Part shown: piece by piece, positions 1-5,018 of the stretch | How positions within the stretch are numbered: position 1 is the first letter of the stretch | Layout of the letters: every line of letters begins with the position of its first letter | Assembly (NCBI GenBank): GCA_902475645.1 | Contig: CABSAH010000126.1 | Coordinates: 1-5,030, forward strand | Source of the DNA: an uncultured Christensenellaceae bacterium | Lineage (GTDB): Bacteria > Bacillota > Clostridia > Christensenellales > CAG-138 | Reading direction: 5' to 3' | DNA length: 5,030 nucleotides | The notes under the pieces: generated by a model | The model's database searches: none | What the model saw: only the letters and a program-made list of their open reading frames with translations | Told to the model about the DNA's origin: nothing | Translations under genes and position numbers: made by a program

Positions 1-210
1 ACCCTTGTGTACGAGGTTTCCGTGCTGAAGAAATACGTTTATCCGCTGCTTCAGGAGGTACCCAAGGAAAGCCCCTGCTACGCCGCCGCGCGGGACATAA
101 CAAAGGTGCTTAACTACTTCCTTGATGCGGACGGGATAGAGGACGAGATACCGCCCACGAGCATACTGCGCGAATTTATAGGCGGCTGCACGTTTTACAG
201 AAAGGATTGA
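1..210 (+). CDS. Nucleoside (uridine) kinase-like protein, C-terminal fragment
   Basis: The reading frame is open from the first base, so this is the 3' end of a gene that starts outside the window; the GTG at 7 is just an internal Val codon. The 69 visible residues match, from memory, the C-terminal tail of the long clostridial nucleoside kinases, in which a TGS/threonyl-tRNA-synthetase-like N-terminal half precedes a uridine kinase-type P-loop domain. The signs are the Y-E-V-x-V-L-K stretch, the P-L-L-x-E-V-P segment, and the ending I-P-P-T-S-I-L-R-E-F-I-G-G followed by an aromatic near the terminus. The kinase core with its Walker motif is not in the window, so phosphorylation of a nucleoside at the expense of ATP/GTP is inferred from the family. 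The stop lies 5 bases before the preferred start of the exonuclease gene, which suggests co-transcription. A different protein sharing only this tail is possible. Confidence 0.72.
   Translation, partial: TLVYEVSVLKKYVYPLLQEVPKESPCYAAARDITKVLNYFLDADGIEDEIPPTSILREFIGGCTFYRKD
201..206 (+). promoter_or_regulatory. Ribosome binding site deciding the exonuclease III start
   Basis: AAAGGA sits 9 bases before ATG 216 but only 3 bases before ATG 210 and directly against TTG 207. The spacing favours ATG 216. That start also gives the usual family N-terminus, with the first beta strand beginning at residue 2. The site lies inside the last codons of the upstream kinase gene. Confidence 0.55.
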
Positions 211-215
211 TGAAT

Positions 216-977
216 ATGCGGCTTGTATCATGGAACGTGAACGGACTGCGCGCCTGCATGGGGAAGGGCTTTATGGAGTTTTTCCATGCCGTGAACGCGG
301 ATGTTGTGGCGCTGCAGGAAACCAAGCTTCAGCCGCATCAAATAGAGCTTGCGCTTGAAGGCTACGAGCAATATTGGCACAGCGCGGACAAGAAGGGATA
401 CAGCGGCACGGCCGTTTTTACAAGGCAGAAGCCCCTTTCCGTAAGCTATGACCTGCCGGATATGGAAAAGCTGGGCTTCCCCAACGAGGGCAGGGTGATA
501 ACGCTTGAATTCGACGAATTCTATTTTGTAAACTGCTATACGCCCAATTCGCAGCGGGAGCTTACGCGGCTCGAATTCCGCATGGATTGGGAGGACGAAT
601 TCAGAAAATACCTTGTTGGGCTGGACGCTGAAAAGCCCGTTATAATGTGCGGCGACCTTAACGTGGCGCATGAGGAGATAGACCTCAAAAACCCCAAAAC
701 CAACCGCAATAACGCCGGCTTTACGGATAAGGAGCGCGCAAAGTTCACCGCGCTTATGCAAAGCGGCTTTGTGGACAGCTTCCGCTATCTGTATCCCGAT
801 AAGCGGGACTGCTATTCATGGTGGAGCTACATGGCCAATTCCCGCGCGCGGAACATAGGCTGGCGCATAGACTACTTTGTTGTGAGCGACAGATTGAAGC
901 ACAGGATAGAGGAAAGCAGCATACTGCCCGAGGTGACGGGCAGCGACCATTGCCCGGTTATGCTTGAAATACGCTGA
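216..977 (+). CDS. xth: Exodeoxyribonuclease III / AP endonuclease (ExoIII-Xth family)
   Basis: This 253-residue protein is a full-length member of the Mg-dependent endonuclease/exonuclease/phosphatase fold, of usual length for ExoIII/ExoA. It should cut the DNA backbone 5' of abasic sites and remove 3' blocking groups in base excision repair in the cytoplasm. All family motifs are present: W-N-V-N-G at 6-10 (Asn7), L-Q-E-T-K at 33-37 (metal ligand Glu35), C-Y-T-P-N at 107-111 (Tyr108), G-D-L-N at 146-149 (catalytic Asp147 and Asn149), G-F-T-x-x-E-R at 168-174, S-W-W-S-Y at 201-205, R-I-D-Y at 217-220 (Asp219) and S-D-H at 243-245 (the Asp-His pair). Starts at TTG 207 and ATG 210 are in frame, but ribosome-site spacing and family N-termini favour ATG 216. 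It is the second gene of the string. All nine Ile codons are ATA. Confidence 0.96.
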   Translation: MRLVSWNVNGLRACMGKGFMEFFHAVNADVVALQETKLQPHQIELALEGYEQYWHSADKKGYSGTAVFTRQKPLSVSYDLPDMEKLGFPNEGRVITLEFDEFYFVNCYTPNSQRELTRLEFRMDWEDEFRKYLVGLDAEKPVIMCGDLNVAHEEIDLKNPKTNRNNAGFTDKERAKFTALMQSGFVDSFRYLYPDKRDCYSWWSYMANSRARNIGWRIDYFVVSDRLKHRIEESSILPEVTGSDHCPVMLEIR

Positions 978-992
978 AAATAAACAAATTCA

Positions 993-998
993 GGGAGG
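993..998 (+). promoter_or_regulatory. Ribosome binding site of threonine aldolase
   Basis: GGGAGG lies 5 bases before ATG 1004 in a 26-base gap that holds no visible promoter or terminator, consistent with continued transcription from upstream. Confidence 0.75.
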
Positions 999-1003
999 AT
1001 AAT

Positions 1004-2032
1004 ATGCACTACATCGACCTTAGAAGCGACACCGTGACCAAGCCCACACTTGCCATGCGCGCGGCGATGGCCGCGGCGGAGGTGGGCGACGACGTATACG
1101 GCGACGACCCCACGGTTAACGAGCTTGAAGCCCTTGCCGCAAAAATGCTGGGCAAGGAGGCGGCAATGTTCGCAACGAGCGGAACAATGGGCAACCAAAT
1201 AGGCATAATGAGCCAAACGCGGCGCGGGGATGAAATAATCGCCGGGGCGGAAAGCCATATAATAATGCATGAGGTGGGCGCCGCGGCGGTGCTTAGCGGC
1301 GTGAACGTAAGGCAGATAGACTACCCCAACTGCATACCCGTACCCGAAATGATAGCCGCGCGCATAAGGCCAAACGATATACACGAGCCGCCCACAACGC
1401 TTATATGCATTGAAAACGCGCTTGCAAACGGCCGCGTGGTGCCGCTTGAAACAATGGCGGAAATACGGAAAATTGCGGACGAGCATTCCCTGCCCGTGCA
1501 TCTTGACGGAGCAAGGGTGTTCAACGCGGCAACGGCGCTTAACGTTGACGTTAGGGAGATAACCAAATATGCCGATACGGTATCCTGCTGCCTGTCCAAG
1601 GGGCTGTGCGCTCCCGTGGGCGCAATATTCGCAGGGCCTAAGCAAACCGTTGACCGCGCAAGAAAATGCAGAAAAATGCTCGGCGGCGGCATGAGGCAGG
1701 CGGGCATACTGGCGGCGGCGGGCATAATCGCGCTCAACGATATGACAAAGCGGCTTGATGAGGACCACCGCAACGCAAGGCACATGGCGGAGCTGCTCAA
1801 TAAAATTGACGGCGTAAGCGTGGATATGGACGCGGTGCAGATAAATATGGTATTCTTTAAGGCGGAAGGGGACGCGGCGGCGAAAAGCAGGCTGCCCGAG
1901 CTGATGAAGGAAAAGGGCATACTTATAAATCCCGAGGAGCTGGGCGAATTCCGCTTCGTTACCAATAACGACGTTTCCGCAAAGGATGTTGAATACGCCG
2001 TAAGCACGTTCGCATCCCTTTTGCACGCATAA
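1004..2032 (+). CDS. ltaE: Low-specificity L-threonine aldolase (PLP-dependent)
   Basis: This 342-residue cytosolic fold-type I PLP enzyme is of normal family length. It cleaves L-threonine or L-allo-threonine to glycine and acetaldehyde, and related beta-hydroxy amino acids similarly. Visible motifs are D-L-R-S-D-T-V-T-K-P-T near the N-terminus (5-15), D-D-V-Y-G-D-D-P at 29-36, the phosphate-binding S-G-T-M-G-N at 59-64, the PLP-ring-stacking His in E-S-H at 83-85, and H-L-D-G-A-R at 166-171, where Asp168 binds the pyridine N and Arg171 the substrate. The Schiff-base lysine is Lys199 in L-S-K-G-L-C-A-P-V-G, followed by G-G-G-M-R-Q-A-G at 227-234. Near the C-terminus, R-F-V-T is followed by Asn-Asn, where E. 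coli LtaE as I recall it has a His; the preceding Arg317 is kept. Bacterial low-specificity aldolases share this architecture, so exact stereopreference cannot be read. It sits in a string with xth and the phosphodiesterase, with no obvious pathway link. Confidence 0.95.
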   Translation: MHYIDLRSDTVTKPTLAMRAAMAAAEVGDDVYGDDPTVNELEALAAKMLGKEAAMFATSGTMGNQIGIMSQTRRGDEIIAGAESHIIMHEVGAAAVLSGVNVRQIDYPNCIPVPEMIAARIRPNDIHEPPTTLICIENALANGRVVPLETMAEIRKIADEHSLPVHLDGARVFNAATALNVDVREITKYADTVSCCLSKGLCAPVGAIFAGPKQTVDRARKCRKMLGGGMRQAGILAAAGIIALNDMTKRLDEDHRNARHMAELLNKIDGVSVDMDAVQINMVFFKAEGDAAAKSRLPELMKEKGILINPEELGEFRFVTNNDVSAKDVEYAVSTFASLLHA

Positions 2033-2040
2033 ACAAACCA

Positions 2041-2047
2041 AGGAGGG
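2041..2047 (+). promoter_or_regulatory. Ribosome binding site of the phosphodiesterase
   Basis: AGGAGGG lies 8 bases before ATG 2056. An out-of-frame ATG at 2049 falls too close to this site to be used. Confidence 0.8.
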
Positions 2048-2055
2048 TATGATAT

Positions 2056-2787
2056 ATGGCAACCAAGGTATGGGCGCACAGGGGCGCAAGCGGCTACGCG
2101 CCGGAAAACACCATTCCCGCGTTCAAGCTGGCCGTGGAGCAGGGAGCGGACGGCGTTGAGCTGGACGTGCATTTGAGCAGCGACGGTAAGCTGATGGTGA
2201 TACACGACGAAACCGTTGACCGCACATCAAACGGCATTGGCCGCGTGGTGGATATGACCTGCCAGGAGCTGAAAAAGCTGGATTTTTCCAACGGAATGCC
2301 GGGCTATAAGGACGCGCGCATCCCTACGCTTAAAGAGGTTTACGGGCTGCTGAAGAACACCAACCTTACCATAAACGTTGAAATAAAGTGCGACGTGGTA
2401 ATGTATTACGGCATATGGGACAAGGTTATTGAGCTGGAGCGCGAAATGGGTATGCAGGGCAGGATAATATATTCCTCCTTCAACCATTATGTGCTTATGA
2501 AGCTTAGGGAGATAGACCCAAAGGCCAAGATAGGCCTGCTGTATTCGGAGGCTATGGTTGACCCGTGGGTATATGCAAACTATCTGCACGCGGACGCAAT
2601 ACACCCGCATTACCTTGCGGCGCTGGGCTGCCCGGGACTGATAGAGGGCTGCAAAAAGGCGGGCGTGGAGATTCACCCGTGGACCTGCAATGACGAGCAG
2701 GTGGTGTGCGATTTGGCGGCGGCGGGCATAGAGGCCGTTATAACCAACTATCCCGACAAGGCGCGCGAAGCCATAGCGAACAGATAA
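2056..2787 (+). CDS. Glycerophosphodiester phosphodiesterase (GDPD family, cytosolic)
   Basis: This 243-residue protein is a complete single-domain GDPD TIM barrel, of the short bacterial UgpQ-like type. It is expected to hydrolyse glycerophosphodiesters such as glycerophosphocholine or glycerophosphoethanolamine to glycerol 3-phosphate plus the alcohol, feeding phospholipid turnover. Key residues are visible: His8-Arg9 in A-H-R-G, P-E-N-T at 16-19, metal ligands Glu35 and Asp37 in V-E-L-D-V-H, His50-Asp51 in V-I-H-D, R-T at 56-57, I-P-T-L at 89-92, Glu109 and Lys111 in V-E-I-K, S-S-F-N at 140-143, H-P-W-T at 207-210 and the terminal I-T-N-Y-P-D at 229-234. There is no signal peptide or membrane segment, so it should act inside the cell. 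A hairpin starts 10 bases after its stop. Substrate range cannot be read from the sequence, so no gene symbol is given. Confidence 0.95.
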   Translation: MATKVWAHRGASGYAPENTIPAFKLAVEQGADGVELDVHLSSDGKLMVIHDETVDRTSNGIGRVVDMTCQELKKLDFSNGMPGYKDARIPTLKEVYGLLKNTNLTINVEIKCDVVMYYGIWDKVIELEREMGMQGRIIYSSFNHYVLMKLREIDPKAKIGLLYSEAMVDPWVYANYLHADAIHPHYLAALGCPGLIEGCKKAGVEIHPWTCNDEQVVCDLAAAGIEAVITNYPDKAREAIANR

Positions 2788-2797
2788 CAGCAAACGC

Positions 2798-2836
2798 AAA
2801 GGATTCCTCCCCGCATGAGGAGGAGTCCTTTATATT
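2798..2836 (+). terminator. Terminator-like hairpin after the four-gene string, overlapping the trmO leader
   Basis: The arms 2798-2810 (AAAGGATTCCTCC) and 2819-2831 (GGAGGAGTCCTTT) pair over 13 bp with one G-U wobble and an 8-base loop. The following T-tract is weak (TATATTT), so termination may be partial. The 3' arm contains GGAGGAG, the only strong Shine-Dalgarno near trmO, and the 5' arm's TCCTCC would sequester it. The element could therefore be a terminator, a translation-control hairpin, or both. The loop also contains the ATG (2815) of an upstream extension of the trmO frame. Confidence 0.7.
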
Positions 2837-2847
2837 TATGCAATAAT

Positions 2848-3528
2848 ATGGATAAATTAAAGACTATCGCCACCATAAGGAGCGACTTTACAACCAAATT
2901 CGGCATACCGCGCCAAAGCGGGCTTGCCGCGGCGCAGATATCAACAATAGTATTTGAAAGCGAATACCGCGACGAAAACGCCCTGCGCGGGCTTGAAGGA
3001 TATTCGCACATATGGCTCATATGGGGCTTTAGCGAGGTTAAGGCGGAGCGATGGTCGCCCATGGTAAAGCCGCCGCGCCTTGGCGGAAACAAGCGCATGG
3101 GCGTATTTGCCACGCGCTCCCCGTATAGACCCAACCCGATAGGGCTTTCCTCCGTTAAGCTTGAAGGGATGGAAAAGCTAAGCGGCTTAGGCACGGTGCT
3201 TACGGTATCGGGCGCAGACCTTATGGACGGCACGCCAATATACGATATAAAGCCGTATCTTTCGTTTACGGACAGTCACCCCGACGCTAAAAACGGCTTT
3301 GCCGGGGAAAGGCTTAGCTATGCGCTGAAGGTTGATTTTCCCGATGAGCTTATGGCGCTTATATCCCAAGGCAAGCGCGAGGCGCTGATTGAGTCGCTTT
3401 CGCAGGACCCGCGCCCGGCATACCTTACGGAGCCGGATATGCCGTTCGGCTTTGAATACGCGGGCTTTGACGTGCGCTTTAAGGTGAACGGGGATACGCT
3501 GAGGGTTTATGAGATTATAAAGCTATAA
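2848..3528 (+). CDS. trmO: tRNA (t6A37)-N6-methyltransferase TrmO (TsaA/YaeB family)
   Basis: This 226-residue protein is close to E. coli TrmO (about 235). The family uses S-adenosylmethionine to methylate N6 of threonylcarbamoyl-adenosine 37 in a Thr tRNA, giving m6t6A next to the anticodon. Motifs seen are the N-terminal beta strand with I-R-S-D-F, F-G-I-P-R-Q at 18-23, Y-S-H-I-W-L at 52-57, the signature stretch 85-101 with R-S-P-Y-R-P-N-P-I-G-L-S at its core, D-G-T-P-I-Y-D-I-K-P-Y at 127-137, and the C-terminal Q-D-P-R-P-A-Y at 186-192. The frame extends upstream to ATG 2815, but that codon sits in the hairpin loop and would add 11 atypical residues. ATG 2848 gives the normal family N-terminus. 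No Shine-Dalgarno lies at normal distance: GGAGGAG is 22 bases away, so the start is unusual and expression may be low, leaderless or hairpin-controlled. Transcription could be read-through or from an unrecognised promoter. Confidence 0.92.
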   Translation: MDKLKTIATIRSDFTTKFGIPRQSGLAAAQISTIVFESEYRDENALRGLEGYSHIWLIWGFSEVKAERWSPMVKPPRLGGNKRMGVFATRSPYRPNPIGLSSVKLEGMEKLSGLGTVLTVSGADLMDGTPIYDIKPYLSFTDSHPDAKNGFAGERLSYALKVDFPDELMALISQGKREALIESLSQDPRPAYLTEPDMPFGFEYAGFDVRFKVNGDTLRVYEIIKL

Positions 3529-3536
3529 AAAGCATA

Positions 3537-3564
3537 TTGACAAATACTTCCAAAATGATATCAT
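3537..3564 (+). promoter_or_regulatory. Sigma-70/SigA-type promoter of the SPFH operon
   Basis: A perfect -35 box TTGACA (3537-3542) is followed after 16 bp by TATCAT (3559-3564), one base off the -10 consensus. CATAAT at 3562-3567 with a 19-bp spacer is a poorer alternative. The promoter starts 8 bases after the trmO stop and gives the SPFH operon a start of its own. The -10 box is embedded in the tandem palindromes, so a bound repressor would block polymerase. Confidence 0.72.
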
Positions 3565-3575
3565 AATGATATCAG
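3554..3575 (+). promoter_or_regulatory. Putative operator: tandem TGATATCA palindromes, 11-bp period
   Basis: AATGATATCA occurs twice (3554-3563 and 3565-3574) with a single T between. The 8-bp palindromes TGATATCA at 3556-3563 and 3567-3574 are perfect and repeat every 11 bp, about one helical turn, so both face the same side of the DNA. Together they also form a 19-bp dyad that is symmetric except for its central base. They cover the -10 box and run to the first base of the Shine-Dalgarno. This is the geometry expected of a repressor site. The Arc-like protein of the same operon is the obvious candidate binder, by inference. Confidence 0.65.
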
Positions 3576-3583
3576 GAGGTGAT
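3574..3583 (+). promoter_or_regulatory. Consensus ribosome binding site of the SPFH gene
   Basis: AGGAGGTGAT is fully complementary to the 16S rRNA 3' end and its GGAGG core ends 8 bases before ATG 3588. This selects ATG 3588 over the in-frame GTG at 3579, which lies inside the site itself. High translation efficiency is likely. Confidence 0.85.
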
Positions 3584-3587
3584 TTAT

Positions 3588-4598
3588 ATGCAGGAAAAGA
3601 TTTTATCCAACAAAAAGAACGGTATGCTTGTGCTAATCATGGGCATATTACTTTATGCCGCTTCAATAGCGCTTACCATATTCGGCGCGGTATACGGAAT
3701 GATGCCGTTTATGATAATAGGCATACTTTGGATGAGCTTGGGCTGGATACTTTTCGTCGGCCTCAGGGTTCTCAAGCCGCAGGAGGCGCTGGTGCTTACG
3801 CTTTTCGGCAAATACATAGGCACAATAAGGGAGGCGGGCTTTTACTTTGTTAACCCGTTCTGCACATCCGTTAACCCCGCCGCAAAAACAAAGCTAAGCC
3901 AAAGCGGGGACGTTAACACCGCCGAAAACAAGCAGCTTCGCATAAACACGGCGGAAATGAGCATGGCAGGGCCGGAAATACCGGACAAGCGCATATCGCT
4001 TAAAATAATGACGCTTAGCAACAACCGACAGAAGGTAAACGACTGCCTCGGCAATCCGGTTGAGATAGGCATAGCGGTAATGTGGCGCGTTGTGGACACG
4101 GCGAAGGCTGTTTTCAACGTGGATAATTACAAGGAATACCTTTCGCTACAATGCGACAGCGCATTGAGGAACATAGTGCGCATTTATCCTTACGACGTTG
4201 CGCCCAATGTTGACACCACGGGCGACGGCATAGCGGACGAAGGCAGTCTGCGCGGCTCCAGCGAGGTTGTAGCCAACCGCATACGCGATGAAATTCAGCA
4301 GAAGGTGGCGGACGCGGGGCTTGAAATAATAGAGGCGCGAATAACATATCTTGCCTATGCCCAGGAAATTGCGGCGGTGATGCTCCAGCGGCAGCAGGCG
4401 TCGGCAATAATAGACGCGCGCAAGATGATTGTGGACGGCGCGGTAGGCATGGTGGAAATGGCGCTTGAACGGCTGAGCGAAAACGACGTGGTGCGGCTTG
4501 ATGATGAGCGCAAGGCGGCAATGGTATCTAATCTTCTGGTGGTGCTTTGCGGCAACCGCGATGCACAGCCCATTGTAAACAGCGGCAGCCTGTATTGA
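3588..4598 (+). CDS. SPFH/band-7 (stomatin-prohibitin-like) membrane protein
   Basis: This 336-residue protein begins with a short Lys-rich cytoplasmic tail. Two hydrophobic segments follow at about 13-33 and 38-58, forming a hairpin membrane anchor. The SPFH/band-7 domain starts at about 62 with L-K-P-Q-E-A and continues with G-x-Y-x-G-T-x-R-E-A-G-F-Y-F-V-N-P-F (74-91), V-E-I-G-I-A-V-M-W-R (158-167) and L-E-I-I-E-A-R-I-T-Y-L-A-Y-A (245-258). A coiled-coil-like stretch M-L-Q-R-Q-Q-A-S-A-I-I-x-A-R-K (265-279) and a conserved-looking tail ending G-S-L-Y come last. Family members form large membrane-bound rings or cages that organise lipid domains and partner proteins; no catalytic function is expected despite frequent 'protease subunit' labels. 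An odd Asp/Gly-rich insert at 207-219 (D-T-T-G-D-G-I-A-D-E) resembles a calcium-binding loop. Promoter, operator and strong ribosome site precede it. The DNA-binding gene starts one base after its stop. Confidence 0.93.
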   Translation: MQEKILSNKKNGMLVLIMGILLYAASIALTIFGAVYGMMPFMIIGILWMSLGWILFVGLRVLKPQEALVLTLFGKYIGTIREAGFYFVNPFCTSVNPAAKTKLSQSGDVNTAENKQLRINTAEMSMAGPEIPDKRISLKIMTLSNNRQKVNDCLGNPVEIGIAVMWRVVDTAKAVFNVDNYKEYLSLQCDSALRNIVRIYPYDVAPNVDTTGDGIADEGSLRGSSEVVANRIRDEIQQKVADAGLEIIEARITYLAYAQEIAAVMLQRQQASAIIDARKMIVDGAVGMVEMALERLSENDVVRLDDERKAAMVSNLLVVLCGNRDAQPIVNSGSLY

Positions 4599-4599
4599 C

Positions 4600-4806
4600 A
4601 TGGCGGCGGATAACGCAAAAAAGCAGATACCGCTCAGGCTTTCGCCCAAGCTATATGCCGCAATAGCGCAATGGGCGGAGGATGATTTCCGGTCGGTAAA
4701 CGGCCAGATAGAGTATCTTTTGAGCGAATGCGTGCGCCAGCGCAAAAGGAACGGCTCAACCACGCCGAAGGAATTCGATATTCCGCCAAAGCTTGACATT
4801 GAATAA
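4600..4806 (+). CDS. Arc-like ribbon-helix-helix DNA-binding protein
   Basis: This 68-residue protein has an Arc/MetJ-type ribbon-helix-helix layout: a DNA-contacting beta strand at about 8-15 (K-Q-I-P-L-R-L-S), helix A at about 16-29 (P-K-L-Y-x-x-I-x-x-W-A-E-D-D), and helix B at about 32-50 (S-V-N-G-Q-I-E-Y-L-L through R-Q-R-K-R). An acidic tail (D-I-P-P-K-L-D-I-E) follows. Such proteins bind short palindromes as dimers and often pair up on adjacent half-sites. ATG 4600 comes one base after the SPFH stop (TGA-C-ATG) with no clear Shine-Dalgarno, so translation is probably coupled to the SPFH gene. From memory, close relatives follow SPFH genes in other Clostridia, which would make the pair a conserved unit. 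The likely role is autoregulation through the tandem palindromes at 3554-3575. No toxin-like gene is adjacent, so an antitoxin role has no support. Confidence 0.88.
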   Translation: MAADNAKKQIPLRLSPKLYAAIAQWAEDDFRSVNGQIEYLLSECVRQRKRNGSTTPKEFDIPPKLDIE

Positions 4807-4813
4807 AAAAAAC

Positions 4814-4849
4814 AGCGGGACGCAGCTTAAAGCCATGCGTCCCGTTTTT
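4814..4849. terminator. Bidirectional intrinsic terminator between convergent genes
   Basis: CGGGACGCA (4816-4824) pairs perfectly with TGCGTCCCG (4836-4844), extendable by G-T and A-T pairs at 4814-4815/4845-4846, with an 11-base loop. Five T's follow on the + strand (4845-4849). Eight A's precede it (4805-4812) and read as a T-tract on the - strand. It can therefore stop both the SPFH operon and the - strand gene ending at 4857. Confidence 0.93.
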
Positions 4850-4856
4850 GTTCGGC

Positions 4857-5018
4857 TTATCGGCTGCACATGCGGTCAATAGCGCGCTTGCCGGTTCTTA
4901 TCATCCTTTTGGAATCGCGGACGGCTCGCCTTGATACGTCCGGATACATTGCGCACACGGCCGCCGCGGCAACCGCCATGCCCGCGGCAATGCCCGCCGC
5001 AGGATCTACTGTTTTCAT
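4857..5018 (-). CDS. Small hypothetical protein with hydrophobic N-terminus and basic tail
   Basis: Reading the - strand from ATG (5018-5016) to TAA (4859-4857) gives 53 residues. Residues 6-25 are an Ala/Gly/Met/Val-rich hydrophobic stretch (P-A-A-G-I-A-A-G-M-A-V-A-A-A-A-V-C-A-M-Y) that could be a membrane segment. The remainder is strongly basic (R-R, S-K-R, R-T-G-K-R, D-R-M) and probably an amphipathic cytoplasmic helix. The layout recalls the small YtxH-like or unnamed proteins of Clostridia, but I do not recognise a family. GCG/GCC/ATA-rich codons fit the neighbouring genes. The frame stays open through the window edge (5030), so the true start may lie further upstream. A GAG at 5030-5028, 9 bases before this ATG, may be the end of a cut-off Shine-Dalgarno. 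It converges on the operon to its left and shares the terminator there. Confidence 0.6.
   Translation of the reverse strand: MKTVDPAAGIAAGMAVAAAAVCAMYPDVSRRAVRDSKRMIRTGKRAIDRMCSR

Noticed and set aside
507..602. Four GAATTC sites within 96 bp of the exonuclease gene (507, 516, 573, 597)
   Set aside because: They all follow from Glu-Phe dipeptides written GAA-TTC in a protein rich in that pair. The spacing is irregular and there is no regulatory pattern.
872..2089. A 405-codon open frame on the minus strand across the threonine aldolase gene, and another of 294 codons at 1321-2205
   Set aside because: Both lie opposite a gene with complete catalytic motifs. Their products are Cys/His/Tyr/Arg-rich or Ser-rich with no recognisable domain, as expected from the complement of GC-biased coding DNA.
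2831..2847. TATATT (2831-2836) and AATAAT (2842-2847) as -10 boxes for a trmO promoter
   Set aside because: No acceptable -35 box lies 16 to 18 bp upstream; that position falls in the CCTCCCC hairpin region. A promoter cannot be supported from sequence alone.
3566..3853. A 95-codon + strand frame overlapping the start of the SPFH gene
   Set aside because: It starts inside the operator, lacks its own ribosome site, shows no domain, and overlaps the membrane segments of a well-supported gene in another frame.
4793..4798. A perfect TTGACA at the end of the RHH gene
   Set aside because: At 16 to 18 bp downstream lies the GC-rich terminator stem and no -10-like box, so it is coding sequence for the last residues and not a promoter.
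4600..4806. The RHH gene as the antitoxin of a toxin-antitoxin pair
   Set aside because: The neighbour is a 336-residue SPFH membrane protein and not a small toxin, and the next gene is convergent. The geometry fits an autoregulator better.
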